Origin: an uncultured Bacteroidales bacterium
GTDB taxonomy: Bacteria > Bacteroidota > Bacteroidia > Bacteroidales > UBA932
Direction of reading: 5' to 3'
Assembly (NCBI GenBank): GCA_944326255.1
Contig: CALVDG010000013.1
Span: forward strand, 1 to 63,672
Length of the DNA stretch: 63,672 bases
In this document: one piece after another, positions 43,366-53,822 of the stretch
Layout: every line of letters begins with the position of its first letter
How positions within the stretch are numbered: the first letter of the stretch is position 1
The notes under the pieces: generated by a model
What the model was told of the DNA's origin: nothing
Database searches by the model: none
Seen by the model: only the letters and a program-made list of their open reading frames with translations
Made by a program: the position numbers and the translations under genes

Positions 43366-43922
43366 CTGTTTTTCCTCCATTCCTGCAGTTTCTCCTGCAA
43401 CCATGTCCGGGCCCTGCTGAGCTGAGATCTCGAGGTGCCTTCGGATATGCCCAGTCTCTCGGCTATCTCCGGATGCGAGTACCCCTCGATCACGCTCATA
43501 TTGAAGACCGCCTTGAAACCGTCCGGCATTCCCGAGATAATCCTCACGATGTCCCTGCCGCTTATTCCGGCCAGAATATCATCGTCGCTCATCACCTTTC
43601 TTGCCGCATCATCCACATCAGCCGCATCCTTGAGCACGTCTCCTTTCCTCAATTTCATCAGTGCGGTAGTCACAAACACCTTCCGCATCCAGCCCTCCAG
43701 AGAGCCCAGCGCATTGAATGAGCCGATCTTGGTGAAGACCGTCATAAAGCCTTCCTGCAGCAGGTCCTCCGCCTCCCCCCTGTCCCTGGCATACCTCATA
43801 CAAACAGAAAACATACGGGAGGAGTACCTCTCGTATAAAGCCCGCTGGGCCTTTCTGTCCTGTCTCTGGCATCCCAGGACAAGCACTTCTTCACTTGCTC
43901 GGTCAAAACTGCCTGACGACAT
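43362..43922 (-). CDS. ECF RNA polymerase sigma factor
   Basis: 186 aa sigma-70 family factor with region 2 (YERYSSRMFSVCMRYARDRGEAEDLLQEGFMTVF) and region 4 (VIEGYSHPEIAERLGISEGTSRSQLSRARTWLQEKL), no region 3. Belongs to the large Bacteroidota ECF group. A -7 box TATTTTTG at 43952-43945 lies 23 nt before the start, so basal expression by the housekeeping sigma is expected. The downstream gene is the likely regulator; targets unknown. Confidence 0.93.
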   Translation of the reverse strand: MSSGSFDRASEEVLVLGCQRQDRKAQRALYERYSSRMFSVCMRYARDRGEAEDLLQEGFMTVFTKIGSFNALGSLEGWMRKVFVTTALMKLRKGDVLKDAADVDDAARKVMSDDDILAGISGRDIVRIISGMPDGFKAVFNMSVIEGYSHPEIAERLGISEGTSRSQLSRARTWLQEKLQEWRKNR

Positions 43923-44016
43923 TTCTGTGTCTTCTTATTAGATGCAAAAATAAACGAAATTGCTGCATCTTCGGCTTGAATATTGTATATTTGTCTCGGT
44001 ATAATAATTATTCAGC

Positions 44017-45720
44017 ATGAAATTATACGCCACAATCATATTTCAGGTCATACTGCTGCTGTCATCCGGCATCGCCCCGGCACATGCTTCCGATAAGGAT
44101 TCGGTCAGTGCGGCGGATTACTATATAGAAGGTGTCCGCGAATACTGCGCAGGAAATTATGCCGAAGCCGGCAAGATGCTGTCCGAAAGCGTAAGGCTCA
44201 ATCCCGAAAACGACGCCGCATGGTACTACCTGGCCATGATCCGGCTCGGGGAAAACGACACAGACACTGCATTTGAGTATCTCGGCAAAGCCGCCAGTCT
44301 CTCTCCCGGGAACCAATGGTACAGGCTGACCACCGCCAGGCTGTACAGCGGCATAGGAGAGTCCGACCGCGCCATAGATGCCTACAGCGCATTGATTGAG
44401 GACTACCCGGACAAAAGCAGTTACTATTATGAGCTGACCGATCTTCTGATGCGGAACAACAGACTGGACGAGGCTCTGGAAATCCTGGACCGGATCGACC
44501 GGATGCGCGGATACTCGGAGATCACCGGCAATGCCCGGTACGAGATACTTATGGCGCAGAGCAAGTACGACGAGGCCCTGACTCAGGCTCTCAAGATGAA
44601 TGAATATTCCCCGTCTCCCAGAACAGCCCTCATTCTCGGCGACCTCTACAAGACCAGATACGATGATTCCACCGCCCTGCATTATTACCAAGAGGCTGTA
44701 TCCATGGAACCTGACTACACCCCGGCATACTTCGGAATGGCGGAGATATACCGGGTCAAACGGGATTTCATCAATTTCTTCAAAAACATCGATCCGTTTC
44801 TGGCAGACCCGCAGATCAGCCCTCTGATGAAAACCAGCTATATGGAGGAAATCATCTTCCCCTCAGGCATGGTCCAGATATTCAGGCCTCAGGTAGACAC
44901 CATGGTTGTAAGCACTCTGAATGCCCACCCTGCGGACACATCCGTTCTGACTATGGCCGGAATGTACTTCATCGCCATCGACAGCACCGACAGAGGGATG
45001 GACATCCTGCACCGCAACATGGAACTTCATCCTGATATAGAATCTGTCCGCATGACATATATGGGACAGCTCTACTATATGCAGGACTGGGATGCCCTGA
45101 TTCCAGTAGCTGAAGAGACCCTGAGCCTGTTCCCGGACCATTTCACTCTCCGGGAACTCATAGCCATCGCCTATTGGCAGAAAGGAGACGCCAGGTCAGC
45201 CATAGACATGTACCGCCAGATACTCAAAGCAGCACCGGACGGCCATCCGGTTCTCCTCAACTGCTACGGATCGCTCGGAGACCTTTATCACGAGATAGGC
45301 GACCGACGCAAATCGTATTCATGCTACGAGAAAGGCCTTAAGATCGACGACAATTACAGTCCCATCCTCAACAACTACGCCTACTATCTCAGCGAGGAGG
45401 GCCGCCAGCTGAAAAAAGCCCTGGAAATGAGCCGGAAGACCGTACTCAACGAGCCGGAGAATCCGACCTATCTGGATACCTACGGATGGCTGCTCTACCT
45501 GACCGGAGACTATAAGGAAGCCCGGAAATACCTGGAGAAGGCCAAGATATACGGAGGTGACTCAAGCGCCGTCATACTCGACCACTATGCGGAGACTCTG
45601 TTCGCACTGAAAGAATACAATCTGGCCTTCCTATACTGGGGCAATGCCGACAGGCTGGATCCGGATATGGGCCTGAGTGCTAAAATACAGGAGAGAAGGG
45701 AACAGATAAAGAAACAATGA
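44017..45720 (+). CDS. Exported tetratricopeptide-repeat protein
   Basis: 567 aa with signal peptide (cleavage near AHAS) and at least nine TPR-like helix pairs over most of the length, for example NYAEAGKMLSESVRLNPENDAAWYYLAMIRLGEND and YSPILNNYAYYLSEEGRQLKKALEMSRKTVLNEP near the C-terminus. Probably a periplasmic scaffold. Overlaps envC by ATGA. In many Bacteroidales a small DUF4292-type lipoprotein gene sits between such a TPR gene and envC; here it is absent. A -7 element TATATTTG (43986-43993) precedes it. Confidence 0.88.
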   Translation: MKLYATIIFQVILLLSSGIAPAHASDKDSVSAADYYIEGVREYCAGNYAEAGKMLSESVRLNPENDAAWYYLAMIRLGENDTDTAFEYLGKAASLSPGNQWYRLTTARLYSGIGESDRAIDAYSALIEDYPDKSSYYYELTDLLMRNNRLDEALEILDRIDRMRGYSEITGNARYEILMAQSKYDEALTQALKMNEYSPSPRTALILGDLYKTRYDDSTALHYYQEAVSMEPDYTPAYFGMAEIYRVKRDFINFFKNIDPFLADPQISPLMKTSYMEEIIFPSGMVQIFRPQVDTMVVSTLNAHPADTSVLTMAGMYFIAIDSTDRGMDILHRNMELHPDIESVRMTYMGQLYYMQDWDALIPVAEETLSLFPDHFTLRELIAIAYWQKGDARSAIDMYRQILKAAPDGHPVLLNCYGSLGDLYHEIGDRRKSYSCYEKGLKIDDNYSPILNNYAYYLSEEGRQLKKALEMSRKTVLNEPENPTYLDTYGWLLYLTGDYKEARKYLEKAKIYGGDSSAVILDHYAETLFALKEYNLAFLYWGNADRLDPDMGLSAKIQERREQIKKQ

Positions 45721-46886
45721 AAAGACTGACGACCATATTGTTGCTTGTCCTTGCCGCAGTCCCTGTCCTCGCACAGGATGTCAGCCGGCAGAAAGAGCGC
45801 AAAAAGCAGATAGAGCAGGAAATCGCCCTTATCGACAAGCAGCTGGACGCCAACACCAGCAAGCGTAAGGAAAGCCTCAACACTCTTATCCTGACGAGAC
45901 AGAAACTCAACGCCAGAAAAAAACTGATAGCTCAGCTGAACAGCGACATAGCCGGCTACAACAATGACATAGCCGGGACAAACGCCCAGATAGACCGTCT
46001 GAATGCCAGACTGGACACGCTCAGAAAATACCACGCGGACCTGGTGCTCGGAGCCTACAAGACCCGGGACAATAAGGTATGGTTCATGTATCTTCTTTCC
46101 AGCAAGGACATCAATCAGGGTCTGCGCAGATGGTCCTACCTGAAGAACATCTCCTCCTCAATCCGCAGACAAGCCACGCAGATCAAGGACACCGAATATG
46201 AACTGCGTATGGAGACGGCCCGGCTGGAAGGTCTTAAGGCGGAATCCGTAGCCGCCCGGACTGAAAGAGAGCGGGAAAGAGAGACCCTGACGGCCGAGGA
46301 GAAGAAGATGAACAGCATGGTCGTCCAGTTGACAAAAAATGAGAAATCCTTGAAAAAGGAGCTCCAGCAGAAGCAGAAGGAAGTGGAGCGGCTCAACAAG
46401 GAGATCGAGAGAATCCTGGCCGAGGCTGTCAGGCAGCAGAATTCAGGAGAAGGGCCGAAAGTGGATTATGCCCTGTCGGCCAAATTCGGAGAGAACAAGG
46501 GCAGGCTGCCGTGGCCGGTGCAGAACGGAGTGGTCATTCAGAAATTCGGACAGACCTACCATCCGGTATTCAAGAATCTCAAAATGCCGTACAACAACGG
46601 CATCAACATATCGTCTCCCGCCGGCAGCAACGCCACCGCTGTCTTTGACGGAGTGGTCAAGCAGGTGCTGGTAATGCCCGGCTACGACCAGTGCGTCCTC
46701 GTCCAGCACGGTGAATACTTCACATTCTACTGCAAGCTCAGGCAGGTATTTGTCAAGAGCGGAGACAAACTGAATACCGGAGACCGCATCGGACAGATCA
46801 GTACCAACGAGGACGGCAACGCCGAGCTCCACTTCCAGCTCTGGAAGGGCACCGACAAGCAGAACCCCGAAACCTGGCTCCGATAG
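45717..46886 (+). CDS. Murein hydrolase activator EnvC-like (degenerate M23 domain)
   Basis: 389 aa: signal peptide (ending VLAQD), a long coiled coil (about residues 20-250, rich in K/E/R/Q) and a C-terminal LytM/M23 domain. Of the Zn ligands of active M23 enzymes, the first His-x3-Asp is replaced (NNGINISSP), the HxH-like YxHL is YCKL, only His of QHGEYFTFY and LHFQLW remain. Thus, like enterobacterial EnvC and NlpD, it should activate an amidase rather than cut peptidoglycan. Likely acts in septum splitting with the TPR protein. Confidence 0.9.
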   Translation: MKRLTTILLLVLAAVPVLAQDVSRQKERKKQIEQEIALIDKQLDANTSKRKESLNTLILTRQKLNARKKLIAQLNSDIAGYNNDIAGTNAQIDRLNARLDTLRKYHADLVLGAYKTRDNKVWFMYLLSSKDINQGLRRWSYLKNISSSIRRQATQIKDTEYELRMETARLEGLKAESVAARTERERERETLTAEEKKMNSMVVQLTKNEKSLKKELQQKQKEVERLNKEIERILAEAVRQQNSGEGPKVDYALSAKFGENKGRLPWPVQNGVVIQKFGQTYHPVFKNLKMPYNNGINISSPAGSNATAVFDGVVKQVLVMPGYDQCVLVQHGEYFTFYCKLRQVFVKSGDKLNTGDRIGQISTNEDGNAELHFQLWKGTDKQNPETWLR

Positions 46887-46894
46887 CAGGTCTG

Positions 46895-48592
46895 TCAATA
46901 CTCGAATGTACTTCCTCCTATAAACTCGCGCATGACGGAAGTCGGGGGAATGCAGTCTATCTCGTCCGGGGTCAGAGGGGTGATGTAGGATAGGAACTTG
47001 CGCAGGCGCACACTTTCTGCGTAGGCTTCCGACAGAGGCGGAATGCGCTCAAGCAGCGGCTCGGCATAGTAGCGCAGCAGGGGCAGTTCGAAGAGCAGGG
47101 CGGAGTTGAACATCACGTCGGCGTTCTCCTGGAAGGGGAAGATGTTCTTCTCCTCACCGGCACGGACACTCTTCCAGCGCAGGATGGTCTCCTCGGGGGT
47201 GATGCCCCGGGTAAAATTGTCCCGGACCATACGGCGCAGCAGACGGTTGTCGGCTGTGGAGATGTAGTTGTTCTCGTCCACCGACAGAGAGGTAAGAGCC
47301 GAGGCGAAGACGCGGAAGACTTTCTCACCGTCAATATGCTTTGTCAGCTCGGGATTGAGGGCGTGGATGCCTTCCATGATCAGTATGTCCCCCTCTTTCA
47401 TCCTCATCCTGCGGCCGTCAAAATGCCGCTCACCCTTCACGAAATCGTATTTGGGCAACTCCACCTCCTTCCCGTCAAAGAGGTCGTTGAGCTGGGCCCC
47501 GAGGAAGGGTAGGTCCAGAGCGTAGATACTTTCAAAGTCGTATTCTCCGTTTGCGTCCCTGGGCGTCTTCTCCCGATTGAGGAAGTAGTCGTCCATCGCT
47601 ATTACGAGCGGATTGAGACCCAGCACCTTACACTGCAACGCTATGCGCTTTGAGGTGGTCGTCTTGCCGCTACTGGACGGGCCGGCTATGAGGACCAGCT
47701 TTACTTTGTCGCGCCTGTCATGGATCATGTCGGCAATCTTGACGTACTTCCTCTCGTGCAGGGACTCGGCCACGGCAATCAGTTCCCTGGCCTGACCTTT
47801 CTTGACGGACTCGTTGACCGAGCCGATGCCGTGGGCTCCGAGGATGGAGCACCATTCGGAGTTTTCCTTAAACACCGCGCTGAGCTTGTCCTGGTATTTA
47901 TACGGAGATATTACCGACGGGTCGCTGGCCGATGGAGCCTGAAGGCAGAATCCCTCACCATAGGGAATGAGGTCAAATACGTCGATCTGCCCCGTGCGCT
48001 CCAGCAGCGGGCCGTAGAAAGTGTCGGCATAGCCGTCCAGCAGGTATACCGAGACAAAGAATTTCTCCATGTCCGCTACGAGAGCGGCTTTCTCACTGCG
48101 CCCGTTCCTGCGGAACAGGGCGGCGGCCTCGTCATTGGTCATCTTGGTCTTTTCGAACGGCAGGTCGGCCCGGATAATCTCTTCCATCCGCTTTCTCAAT
48201 GTCCCGACCTTGTCGGCTCCTGCCGGCTCCGTGACGAAGGCTTCGCCTTCAGCGGGTCTGCGCAACTCTCCGTACAGACCGTTGGGCAGGGTATAGTCCA
48301 GAAACAGCTGCAGGTCGGGGAACATGTCCACAGCGGCTTTCTGCAGCACGAATGACAGGGACCTGGAGTAAGTCCTGCGTCCGTCCGGATGAGTGCAGTC
48401 CAGAAACTTTATGGTATGCGGAGTGTATATCGGGAAGGTCAGTTCCTTAAGCATATTGTCCACCAGTGCGGCCACTACCGGATATCCGCATCCGGTGTCT
48501 ATCTTCCGGGAAAGTTCGCCTATGGTCATCCCGGGTTCGCAGTCATAAAAGCCCTGCAGGCTGTCGCAGTATACCGTAATCATATCTTTCAT
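46895..48592 (-). CDS. Nucleoside kinase with TGS/ThrRS-like N-terminus (uridine kinase family)
   Basis: 565 aa: N-terminal TGS-like domain and a threonyl-tRNA synthetase SAD-like second domain (FLDCTHPDGRRTYSRSL), then a phosphoribulokinase/uridine kinase domain with P-loop AGPSSSGKTTTSKR, YFLNREKTPRDANGEYDFESIYALDL and a lid. This three-part form is common in Bacteroidota and Firmicutes and acts presumably as a pyrimidine nucleoside kinase. Last gene of the MBL-uvrA operon; 1 nt after uvrA stop. Confidence 0.88.
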   Translation of the reverse strand: MKDMITVYCDSLQGFYDCEPGMTIGELSRKIDTGCGYPVVAALVDNMLKELTFPIYTPHTIKFLDCTHPDGRRTYSRSLSFVLQKAAVDMFPDLQLFLDYTLPNGLYGELRRPAEGEAFVTEPAGADKVGTLRKRMEEIIRADLPFEKTKMTNDEAAALFRRNGRSEKAALVADMEKFFVSVYLLDGYADTFYGPLLERTGQIDVFDLIPYGEGFCLQAPSASDPSVISPYKYQDKLSAVFKENSEWCSILGAHGIGSVNESVKKGQARELIAVAESLHERKYVKIADMIHDRRDKVKLVLIAGPSSSGKTTTSKRIALQCKVLGLNPLVIAMDDYFLNREKTPRDANGEYDFESIYALDLPFLGAQLNDLFDGKEVELPKYDFVKGERHFDGRRMRMKEGDILIMEGIHALNPELTKHIDGEKVFRVFASALTSLSVDENNYISTADNRLLRRMVRDNFTRGITPEETILRWKSVRAGEEKNIFPFQENADVMFNSALLFELPLLRYYAEPLLERIPPLSEAYAESVRLRKFLSYITPLTPDEIDCIPPTSVMREFIGGSTFEY

Positions 48593-48593
48593 A

Positions 48594-51452
48594 TTATAGG
48601 TTCAAGAGGGGGCGGAGGTAGGGGCCGGTGACGGAGGCGGGGTCAGAGGCGACCTGTTCGGGAGTGCCCTGCGAGACGATACGGCCTCCGTCGCGGCCTC
48701 CCGCCGGGCCCATGTCGAAGAGGTAGTCCACGGACTTGAGCACGTCCAGGTTGTGCTCGATGATGATGACCGTATTGCCTCCCTCGGCCAGCCTCTGGAG
48801 CACGTCCAGCAGCACGGCGATGTCCTCCGAATGCAGTCCCGTGGTCGGCTCGTCGAGGATGTACAGAGTGCGTCCTGTCTCCTGGCGCGAAAGTTCGGCG
48901 GCCAGCTTGACTCTCTGGTTCTCTCCGCCGCTGAGAGTCAGCGAGGATTGACCCAGACGGATGTAGCCCAGCCCCACGTCCTCAAGGGTCTTGAGCTTGC
49001 GGGCTATGGACGGCACGGGGGCGAAGAACTCCACGGCCTGGGAGATGGTCATCTCCAGCACGTCGTTGATGCTCTTTCCTTTGTATTTGACCGCAAGGAC
49101 ATCCGGGTTGAACCGCTTGCCGTGACACTCCTTGCAAGTGACCGTAACCGATGGCAGGAAGTTCATCTCTATGACCTCCACCCCGGCTCCCTTGCAGGCC
49201 TCGCAGCGACCGCCCTTGACGTTGAAGGAAAACTTGTTGGACTTGAATCCGCGTATCTTTGCATCGGGTGTCTCGGCGAACAGACTGCGTATCGGTGTAA
49301 GCACACCGGTGTAGGTGGCCGGGTTGGAGCGCGGGGAGCGTCCCACCGGAGACTGGTCTATCTCCACGAGCTTGTCTATGTTGTCCAGCCCTTCCAGAGA
49401 AGTGTAAGGCAGCACATTGTATTTGGAACGGTAGAGCCTGTTGCTGATTACCGGCATTAGAGTGTCGTTGATAAGGGACGACTTGCCGCTGCCGCTGACT
49501 CCGCTTACACCCACGATACAGCCCAGGGGTATGCGTATATCGACATCCTTCAGGTTGTTACCCGAAGCACCCTTGAGTTCTATGAACTTGCCGTTGCCTG
49601 GACGGCGGTATGCCGGAACAGCTATCTGCCGCGAGCCTTTCAGATACTCGAAAGTGTATCCGCCCTCGCTTTCCCGGTCTATGACGGGAAGATTTTCCGG
49701 CAGTCTGTATGCCGGCTCCAGTTTGAGCTGAGGCGGTCCGGAGAACAGCACCTCTCCTCCTTTCTCTCCTGCGCCCGGTCCGATATCCACTATCCAGTCC
49801 GCGTTGCGCATCATCTCCTCGTCATGTTCCACGACCATGACCGTGTTGCCCTCGTCGCGCAGCCGTTTGAGGGAGTTGATAAGCTTTATGTTGTCGCTCT
49901 GGTGCAGGCCGATACTGGGCTCGTCCAGGATATACAGCACATTGACCAGCTTCGAGCCGATCTGGGTGGCCAGTCGGATGCGCTGGCTCTCGCCACCGCT
50001 GAGCGACATGGTGCTGCGGCTCAGCGAGAGATAGGACAGACCGACATCCACCAGGAAGCCTATCCGTTCCCGGAGTTCCTTGACGATATCAGCCGCCACC
50101 GCCTGCCCTCTCGGATCAAGCTTGTCCTTCAGACCGCCCACCCAGTCGTACAGTACGTTCACATCCATGTCGGAGACCTCGGTGATATCGAGGCCGCCTA
50201 TCTTGAAACACAGCGATTCTTTTCGAAGACGCTTGCCGTGACATTCAGGGCATACGGCATCGGTGGAATACCTGCGGGCCATGGTATTGTCTTCATCCTC
50301 CCCGTCCCTGTCCAGCCTGGAGAGCAGTCCCGGGAAAGCCACCATCTCGGACAGCCCTCCGTGGGTGTCTACCCTTACGAGATCCTCCGAACCGTTGAGA
50401 ATGATATTCATATTTTCCTCCGATACGTCCTTTATCGGCTCATACAGGGAGAATCCGTATTTGCGGGCCACCGCTTCCAGGATCGTGAATACGGCATTGT
50501 CGCGTTTCTTGCCCAGCGGAGCGATGCCTCCCTCGGCGATTGAGAGCGAGGAGTCCGGCACGATCTTAGCCATATCCACCTCCCGTATGGTACCGAGTCC
50601 ATTGCATACGGGGCAGGCTCCCGCCGGGGAGTTGAATGAGAATGTATGGGGTGCAGGCTCGGGGAAGGATATACCGCTGTCGGGGCAGATGAAGTGCTTG
50701 CTGAAATGACGCACCTCTCCTGTGTCGGGATCCAGAATCATCAGCGAGCCCTTGCCCTGAGTCAGGGCGGACATCACCGAGTTGCGTATGCGCTTCCCGT
50801 CCTCTTCCTTGGGCACGACCCGGTCTATCACCACCTCTATGAAATGTACCTTGTAGCGGTCCACTCCGGAGGCCATGTCCCCCAGTTGACGTATCTCCCC
50901 GTCTATCCGGACCGAGGAGAATCCCTTTTTCAGCAGACTGTCGAAGAGTTCACGGTAGTGGCCTTTGCGGCCCTTTACAAGCGGGGCCAGGATGATGCAC
51001 TTCCGCCCATTGTATTCTTTCATGATGAGATCCACGATGCCGGAGTCGGTGTATCTGACCATCGGCTTGCCTGTTACGGGCGAATAGGCCGTGGAGGCCC
51101 TGGCGTAGAGTAGTCTGAGGAAATCCGAAATCTCGGTTATGGTGCCCACGGTGGAGCGGGGATTGCGGTTGGTGCTCTTCTGCTCTATGGCGATGGTGGG
51201 GCTGAGGCCGTCGATGCTCTCCACCTCGGGCCGCTCCATCACACCGATGTAGTGCCTGGCGTAAGCGGACAGGGTGTCCATATAGCGTCGGCGGGCCTCG
51301 GCGTAGATGGTGTCAAAGGCCAGCGAGGACTTGCCGCTGCCGCTCAGGCCGGTGACCACTACAAGGGCGTGCCGCGGTATCCTGAGCGATATGCCCTTGA
51401 GGTTGTGGACCGAGGCCTTGCAGATGTCTATGTACTCACTGTCCTGCATCAC
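48594..51452 (-). CDS. uvrA: Excinuclease ABC subunit A
   Basis: Damage-recognition ATPase of nucleotide excision repair. 952 aa, two ABC cassettes: Walker [15 protein letters not shown] near residue 35 and [14 protein letters not shown] in the second half; signature [12 protein letters not shown] and [12 protein letters not shown]; zinc fingers with [15 protein letters not shown], and [15 protein letters not shown]. Complete and canonical. Starts one base after the MBL stop, ends one base before the nucleoside kinase start, so operon with both. Confidence 0.97.
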   Translation of the reverse strand: MMQDSEYIDICKASVHNLKGISLRIPRHALVVVTGLSGSGKSSLAFDTIYAEARRRYMDTLSAYARHYIGVMERPEVESIDGLSPTIAIEQKSTNRNPRSTVGTITEISDFLRLLYARASTAYSPVTGKPMVRYTDSGIVDLIMKEYNGRKCIILAPLVKGRKGHYRELFDSLLKKGFSSVRIDGEIRQLGDMASGVDRYKVHFIEVVIDRVVPKEEDGKRIRNSVMSALTQGKGSLMILDPDTGEVRHFSKHFICPDSGISFPEPAPHTFSFNSPAGACPVCNGLGTIREVDMAKIVPDSSLSIAEGGIAPLGKKRDNAVFTILEAVARKYGFSLYEPIKDVSEENMNIILNGSEDLVRVDTHGGLSEMVAFPGLLSRLDRDGEDEDNTMARRYSTDAVCPECHGKRLRKESLCFKIGGLDITEVSDMDVNVLYDWVGGLKDKLDPRGQAVAADIVKELRERIGFLVDVGLSYLSLSRSTMSLSGGESQRIRLATQIGSKLVNVLYILDEPSIGLHQSDNIKLINSLKRLRDEGNTVMVVEHDEEMMRNADWIVDIGPGAGEKGGEVLFSGPPQLKLEPAYRLPENLPVIDRESEGGYTFEYLKGSRQIAVPAYRRPGNGKFIELKGASGNNLKDVDIRIPLGCIVGVSGVSGSGKSSLINDTLMPVISNRLYRSKYNVLPYTSLEGLDNIDKLVEIDQSPVGRSPRSNPATYTGVLTPIRSLFAETPDAKIRGFKSNKFSFNVKGGRCEACKGAGVEVIEMNFLPSVTVTCKECHGKRFNPDVLAVKYKGKSINDVLEMTISQAVEFFAPVPSIARKLKTLEDVGLGYIRLGQSSLTLSGGENQRVKLAAELSRQETGRTLYILDEPTTGLHSEDIAVLLDVLQRLAEGGNTVIIIEHNLDVLKSVDYLFDMGPAGGRDGGRIVSQGTPEQVASDPASVTGPYLRPLLNL

Positions 51453-51453
51453 G

Positions 51454-52143
51454 CTATGCGTTCTGAGTCTCCGCCTGAGTCTGCTGCCGGTCTATCTCCC
51501 TGGCTATGATGTCTTCCAGGAAGGGATTGGTCATCTTCTCGCGTCCGATGTCGGTAGCGGGGCCGTGTCCTGGATATACTACGGTATCGGCGGGCAGGGG
51601 CAGCACCTTGGTCCGGATGCTCTCACTGAGCTTGTCAAAATCTCCGGCCGGCAGGTCCGTCCGGCCTATGCTGCCGCAGAACAGGGTGTCGCCTGTGAAC
51701 ACATAGCCGCCCTGCTCGTCATAAAGCAGGACTCCGCCTTCCGTATGGCCGGGTGACTCCAGCACTTTCAGCTGTATCGAGCCTACGTTGATGATGTCGC
51801 CGTCCTTCATATCCATAAGGTCCTCGGAGGGCTGTTCGAACTCATAGCCGAAATAGCTGCCGTATGAGCTTGCCCGTCTTATCTGGGGAATGTCGGCTGC
51901 GGCGATGTATGTGGGTATGTTCCACTTCAAGGCCACGAAGGCATTGCCCATCACGTGGTCGAAATGGCCGTGGGTCTGGAGTATCATCCGGGGATGCAGA
52001 TGCTTCTCCTCGATAAACTTCACCAGTCTGTCCTTCTCCGACTGCTTGATGCAGCCCGGGTCTATTATGGCGCACTCGCCCGCCTCGTCATAGAGCACGT
52101 AGCAGCAGGTGCGCAGGTCGTTGAAATAAAAAGTCTGAATCAT
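51454..52143 (-). CDS. MBL-fold metallo-hydrolase (glyoxalase II-like)
   Basis: 229 aa metallo-beta-lactamase fold with the HxHxDH motif ([11 protein letters not shown]), later metal ligands in [15 protein letters not shown] and YPGHGP. This set matches the glyoxalase II/persulfide-dioxygenase-like group; the natural substrate is probably a thioester or is unknown. First gene of the operon with uvrA. A -7 element TATTTTTG (52155-52148) ends 4 nt before the ATG, predicting a leaderless mRNA. Confidence 0.9.
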   Translation of the reverse strand: MIQTFYFNDLRTCCYVLYDEAGECAIIDPGCIKQSEKDRLVKFIEEKHLHPRMILQTHGHFDHVMGNAFVALKWNIPTYIAAADIPQIRRASSYGSYFGYEFEQPSEDLMDMKDGDIINVGSIQLKVLESPGHTEGGVLLYDEQGGYVFTGDTLFCGSIGRTDLPAGDFDKLSESIRTKVLPLPADTVVYPGHGPATDIGREKMTNPFLEDIIAREIDRQQTQAETQNA

Positions 52144-52213
52144 ATAGCAAAAATAGCAAGATTTACCGAATCTCGGCTAATTTAACTAAATTTGAAGTCG
52201 GAAACAAAATCAC

Positions 52214-53785
52214 ATGACCATGGACACACAGCAGAGACTCTACCCGATAGGCATACAGACATTCGCGGATATACGGAATGAGAATTACCTGTACATCGAC
52301 AAGACTGAGTATGTGTACCGAATGACTCATTCGGGGGCGAGGTACATCTTCCTGAGCCGCCCGAGGAGGTTCGGCAAGTCACTGTTAGTATCTACGCTGC
52401 ACAGCTACTTCGAGGGAAGGAAGGAACTGTTTCAGGGGCTGGCCATCGATGCCTTGGAGAAAGACTGGACGGTGTATCCGGTGCTGCACTTCGACATGAG
52501 CATCGCAAAGCACATGGAGAAAGAGCAGTTGGAGGCGGCATTGGGCAACCAGCTCTCGTGGCACGAAAGGGAGTACGGTATCGTTCCCGAAAACAAAGAG
52601 TCCAACCTCAGGCTGAAAAATCTGATAGAGACCGCATATAGGCAGACCGGGCAGAAAGTAGTCGTGCTCATCGACGAATACGATGCACCCCTATTAGACG
52701 TAGTACACGAGGATACGACCCTCCCGGTACTCCGCAACGTCATGCGCAACTTCTACAGCCCCCTCAAGGCCTGCGACCCATACCTCCGCTTCGTTTTCAT
52801 GACCGGCATCACCAAGTTCTCCCAGCTCAGCATCTTCAGCGAGCTCAACAACCTGGAGAACATCAGCATGCTGGAGCAGTACGCAGCCGTATGCGGCATC
52901 TCCGAGGAAGAGATGCTCACCCAGATGAGTCCGGACATCGACATACTGGCCCAGAGGCTGGAACTCAGCCGCGAGGAGACACTGGACAAACTGAAATCCA
53001 AATACGACGGCTACCACTTCACCTGGCCTTCGCCGGACATCTACAACCCGTTCAGCCTCCTCATGGCATTTGCCAATGCCAAGCTCGACTCCTACTGGTT
53101 CGGCAGCGGCACACCGACCTACCTGATAGAGATGATGAGAAAATTCCACGTCACACCCTCACGCATAGGAGGAAACTCAGCCCCTGCCCCGGCGTTTGAT
53201 GCCCCGACGGAGAGAATGACGGAGATAACTCCGCTGCTGTATCAGAGCGGCTATATCACCATCAAGGCATACGACCGGATAATTGACCTCTACACGCTGG
53301 ATATTCCCAACAACGAGGTGCGCATAGGCCTGATGCGCTCCCTCCTGCCCTACTATGTCACCCCGCCGTGCACCACCGAGGCCTCAACCACCGTCGCCAG
53401 AATATACGGAGCCATACTGAACGAGGACATCGACGGCGCCCTCCGCCTCCTCCAGACATTCCTCGGCACCGTCCTCTACACCGACAACACCGGTTACGAG
53501 GGCCACTGGCAGCAGATGCTCTACATCATCTTCTCCCTCCTCGGATACTATGTGGACGTGGAGGTACGTACCCCGAAAGGCAGGGTCGACATGGTCATGC
53601 GCACCGCCTCTAAACTCTACTTAGTGGAGCTGAAGCTCGACGCCGGCGCGGAAGCCGCCATGCAGCAGATAGACCTCAAGCAGTACCCCGAACGCTTCGT
53701 CCTCTGCGGCCTGCCCGTCGTCAAGGTCGCGATCGACTTTGACCGGGAAACTCACAACATCAGCGGCTGGATGATTTCACAATAA
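52214..53785 (+). CDS. AAA-ATPase-like protein with C-terminal PD-(D/E)XK nuclease-like domain (DUF1703)
   Basis: 523 aa. N-terminal AAA-ATPase_like domain with P-loop-like RPRRFGKSLLVSTLHSYFEG and Walker B VVLIDEYDAPLLD; sensor TGITKFSQLSIFSELNNL; C-terminal nuclease core with Asp in KGRVDMVM and ExK in YLVELKL. This family is expanded in Bacteroidota and some anaerobes, with unknown biological role; a mobile or defence-linked function is suspected. Promoter -7 TAAATTTG at 52187-52194. Alternative start at the third codon (52220). Confidence 0.9.
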   Translation: MTMDTQQRLYPIGIQTFADIRNENYLYIDKTEYVYRMTHSGARYIFLSRPRRFGKSLLVSTLHSYFEGRKELFQGLAIDALEKDWTVYPVLHFDMSIAKHMEKEQLEAALGNQLSWHEREYGIVPENKESNLRLKNLIETAYRQTGQKVVVLIDEYDAPLLDVVHEDTTLPVLRNVMRNFYSPLKACDPYLRFVFMTGITKFSQLSIFSELNNLENISMLEQYAAVCGISEEEMLTQMSPDIDILAQRLELSREETLDKLKSKYDGYHFTWPSPDIYNPFSLLMAFANAKLDSYWFGSGTPTYLIEMMRKFHVTPSRIGGNSAPAPAFDAPTERMTEITPLLYQSGYITIKAYDRIIDLYTLDIPNNEVRIGLMRSLLPYYVTPPCTTEASTTVARIYGAILNEDIDGALRLLQTFLGTVLYTDNTGYEGHWQQMLYIIFSLLGYYVDVEVRTPKGRVDMVMRTASKLYLVELKLDAGAEAAMQQIDLKQYPERFVLCGLPVVKVAIDFDRETHNISGWMISQ

Positions 53786-53822
53786 TTTCCTTACTTTTGC
53801 ACAAAGATTAAGTCAATAGAAT

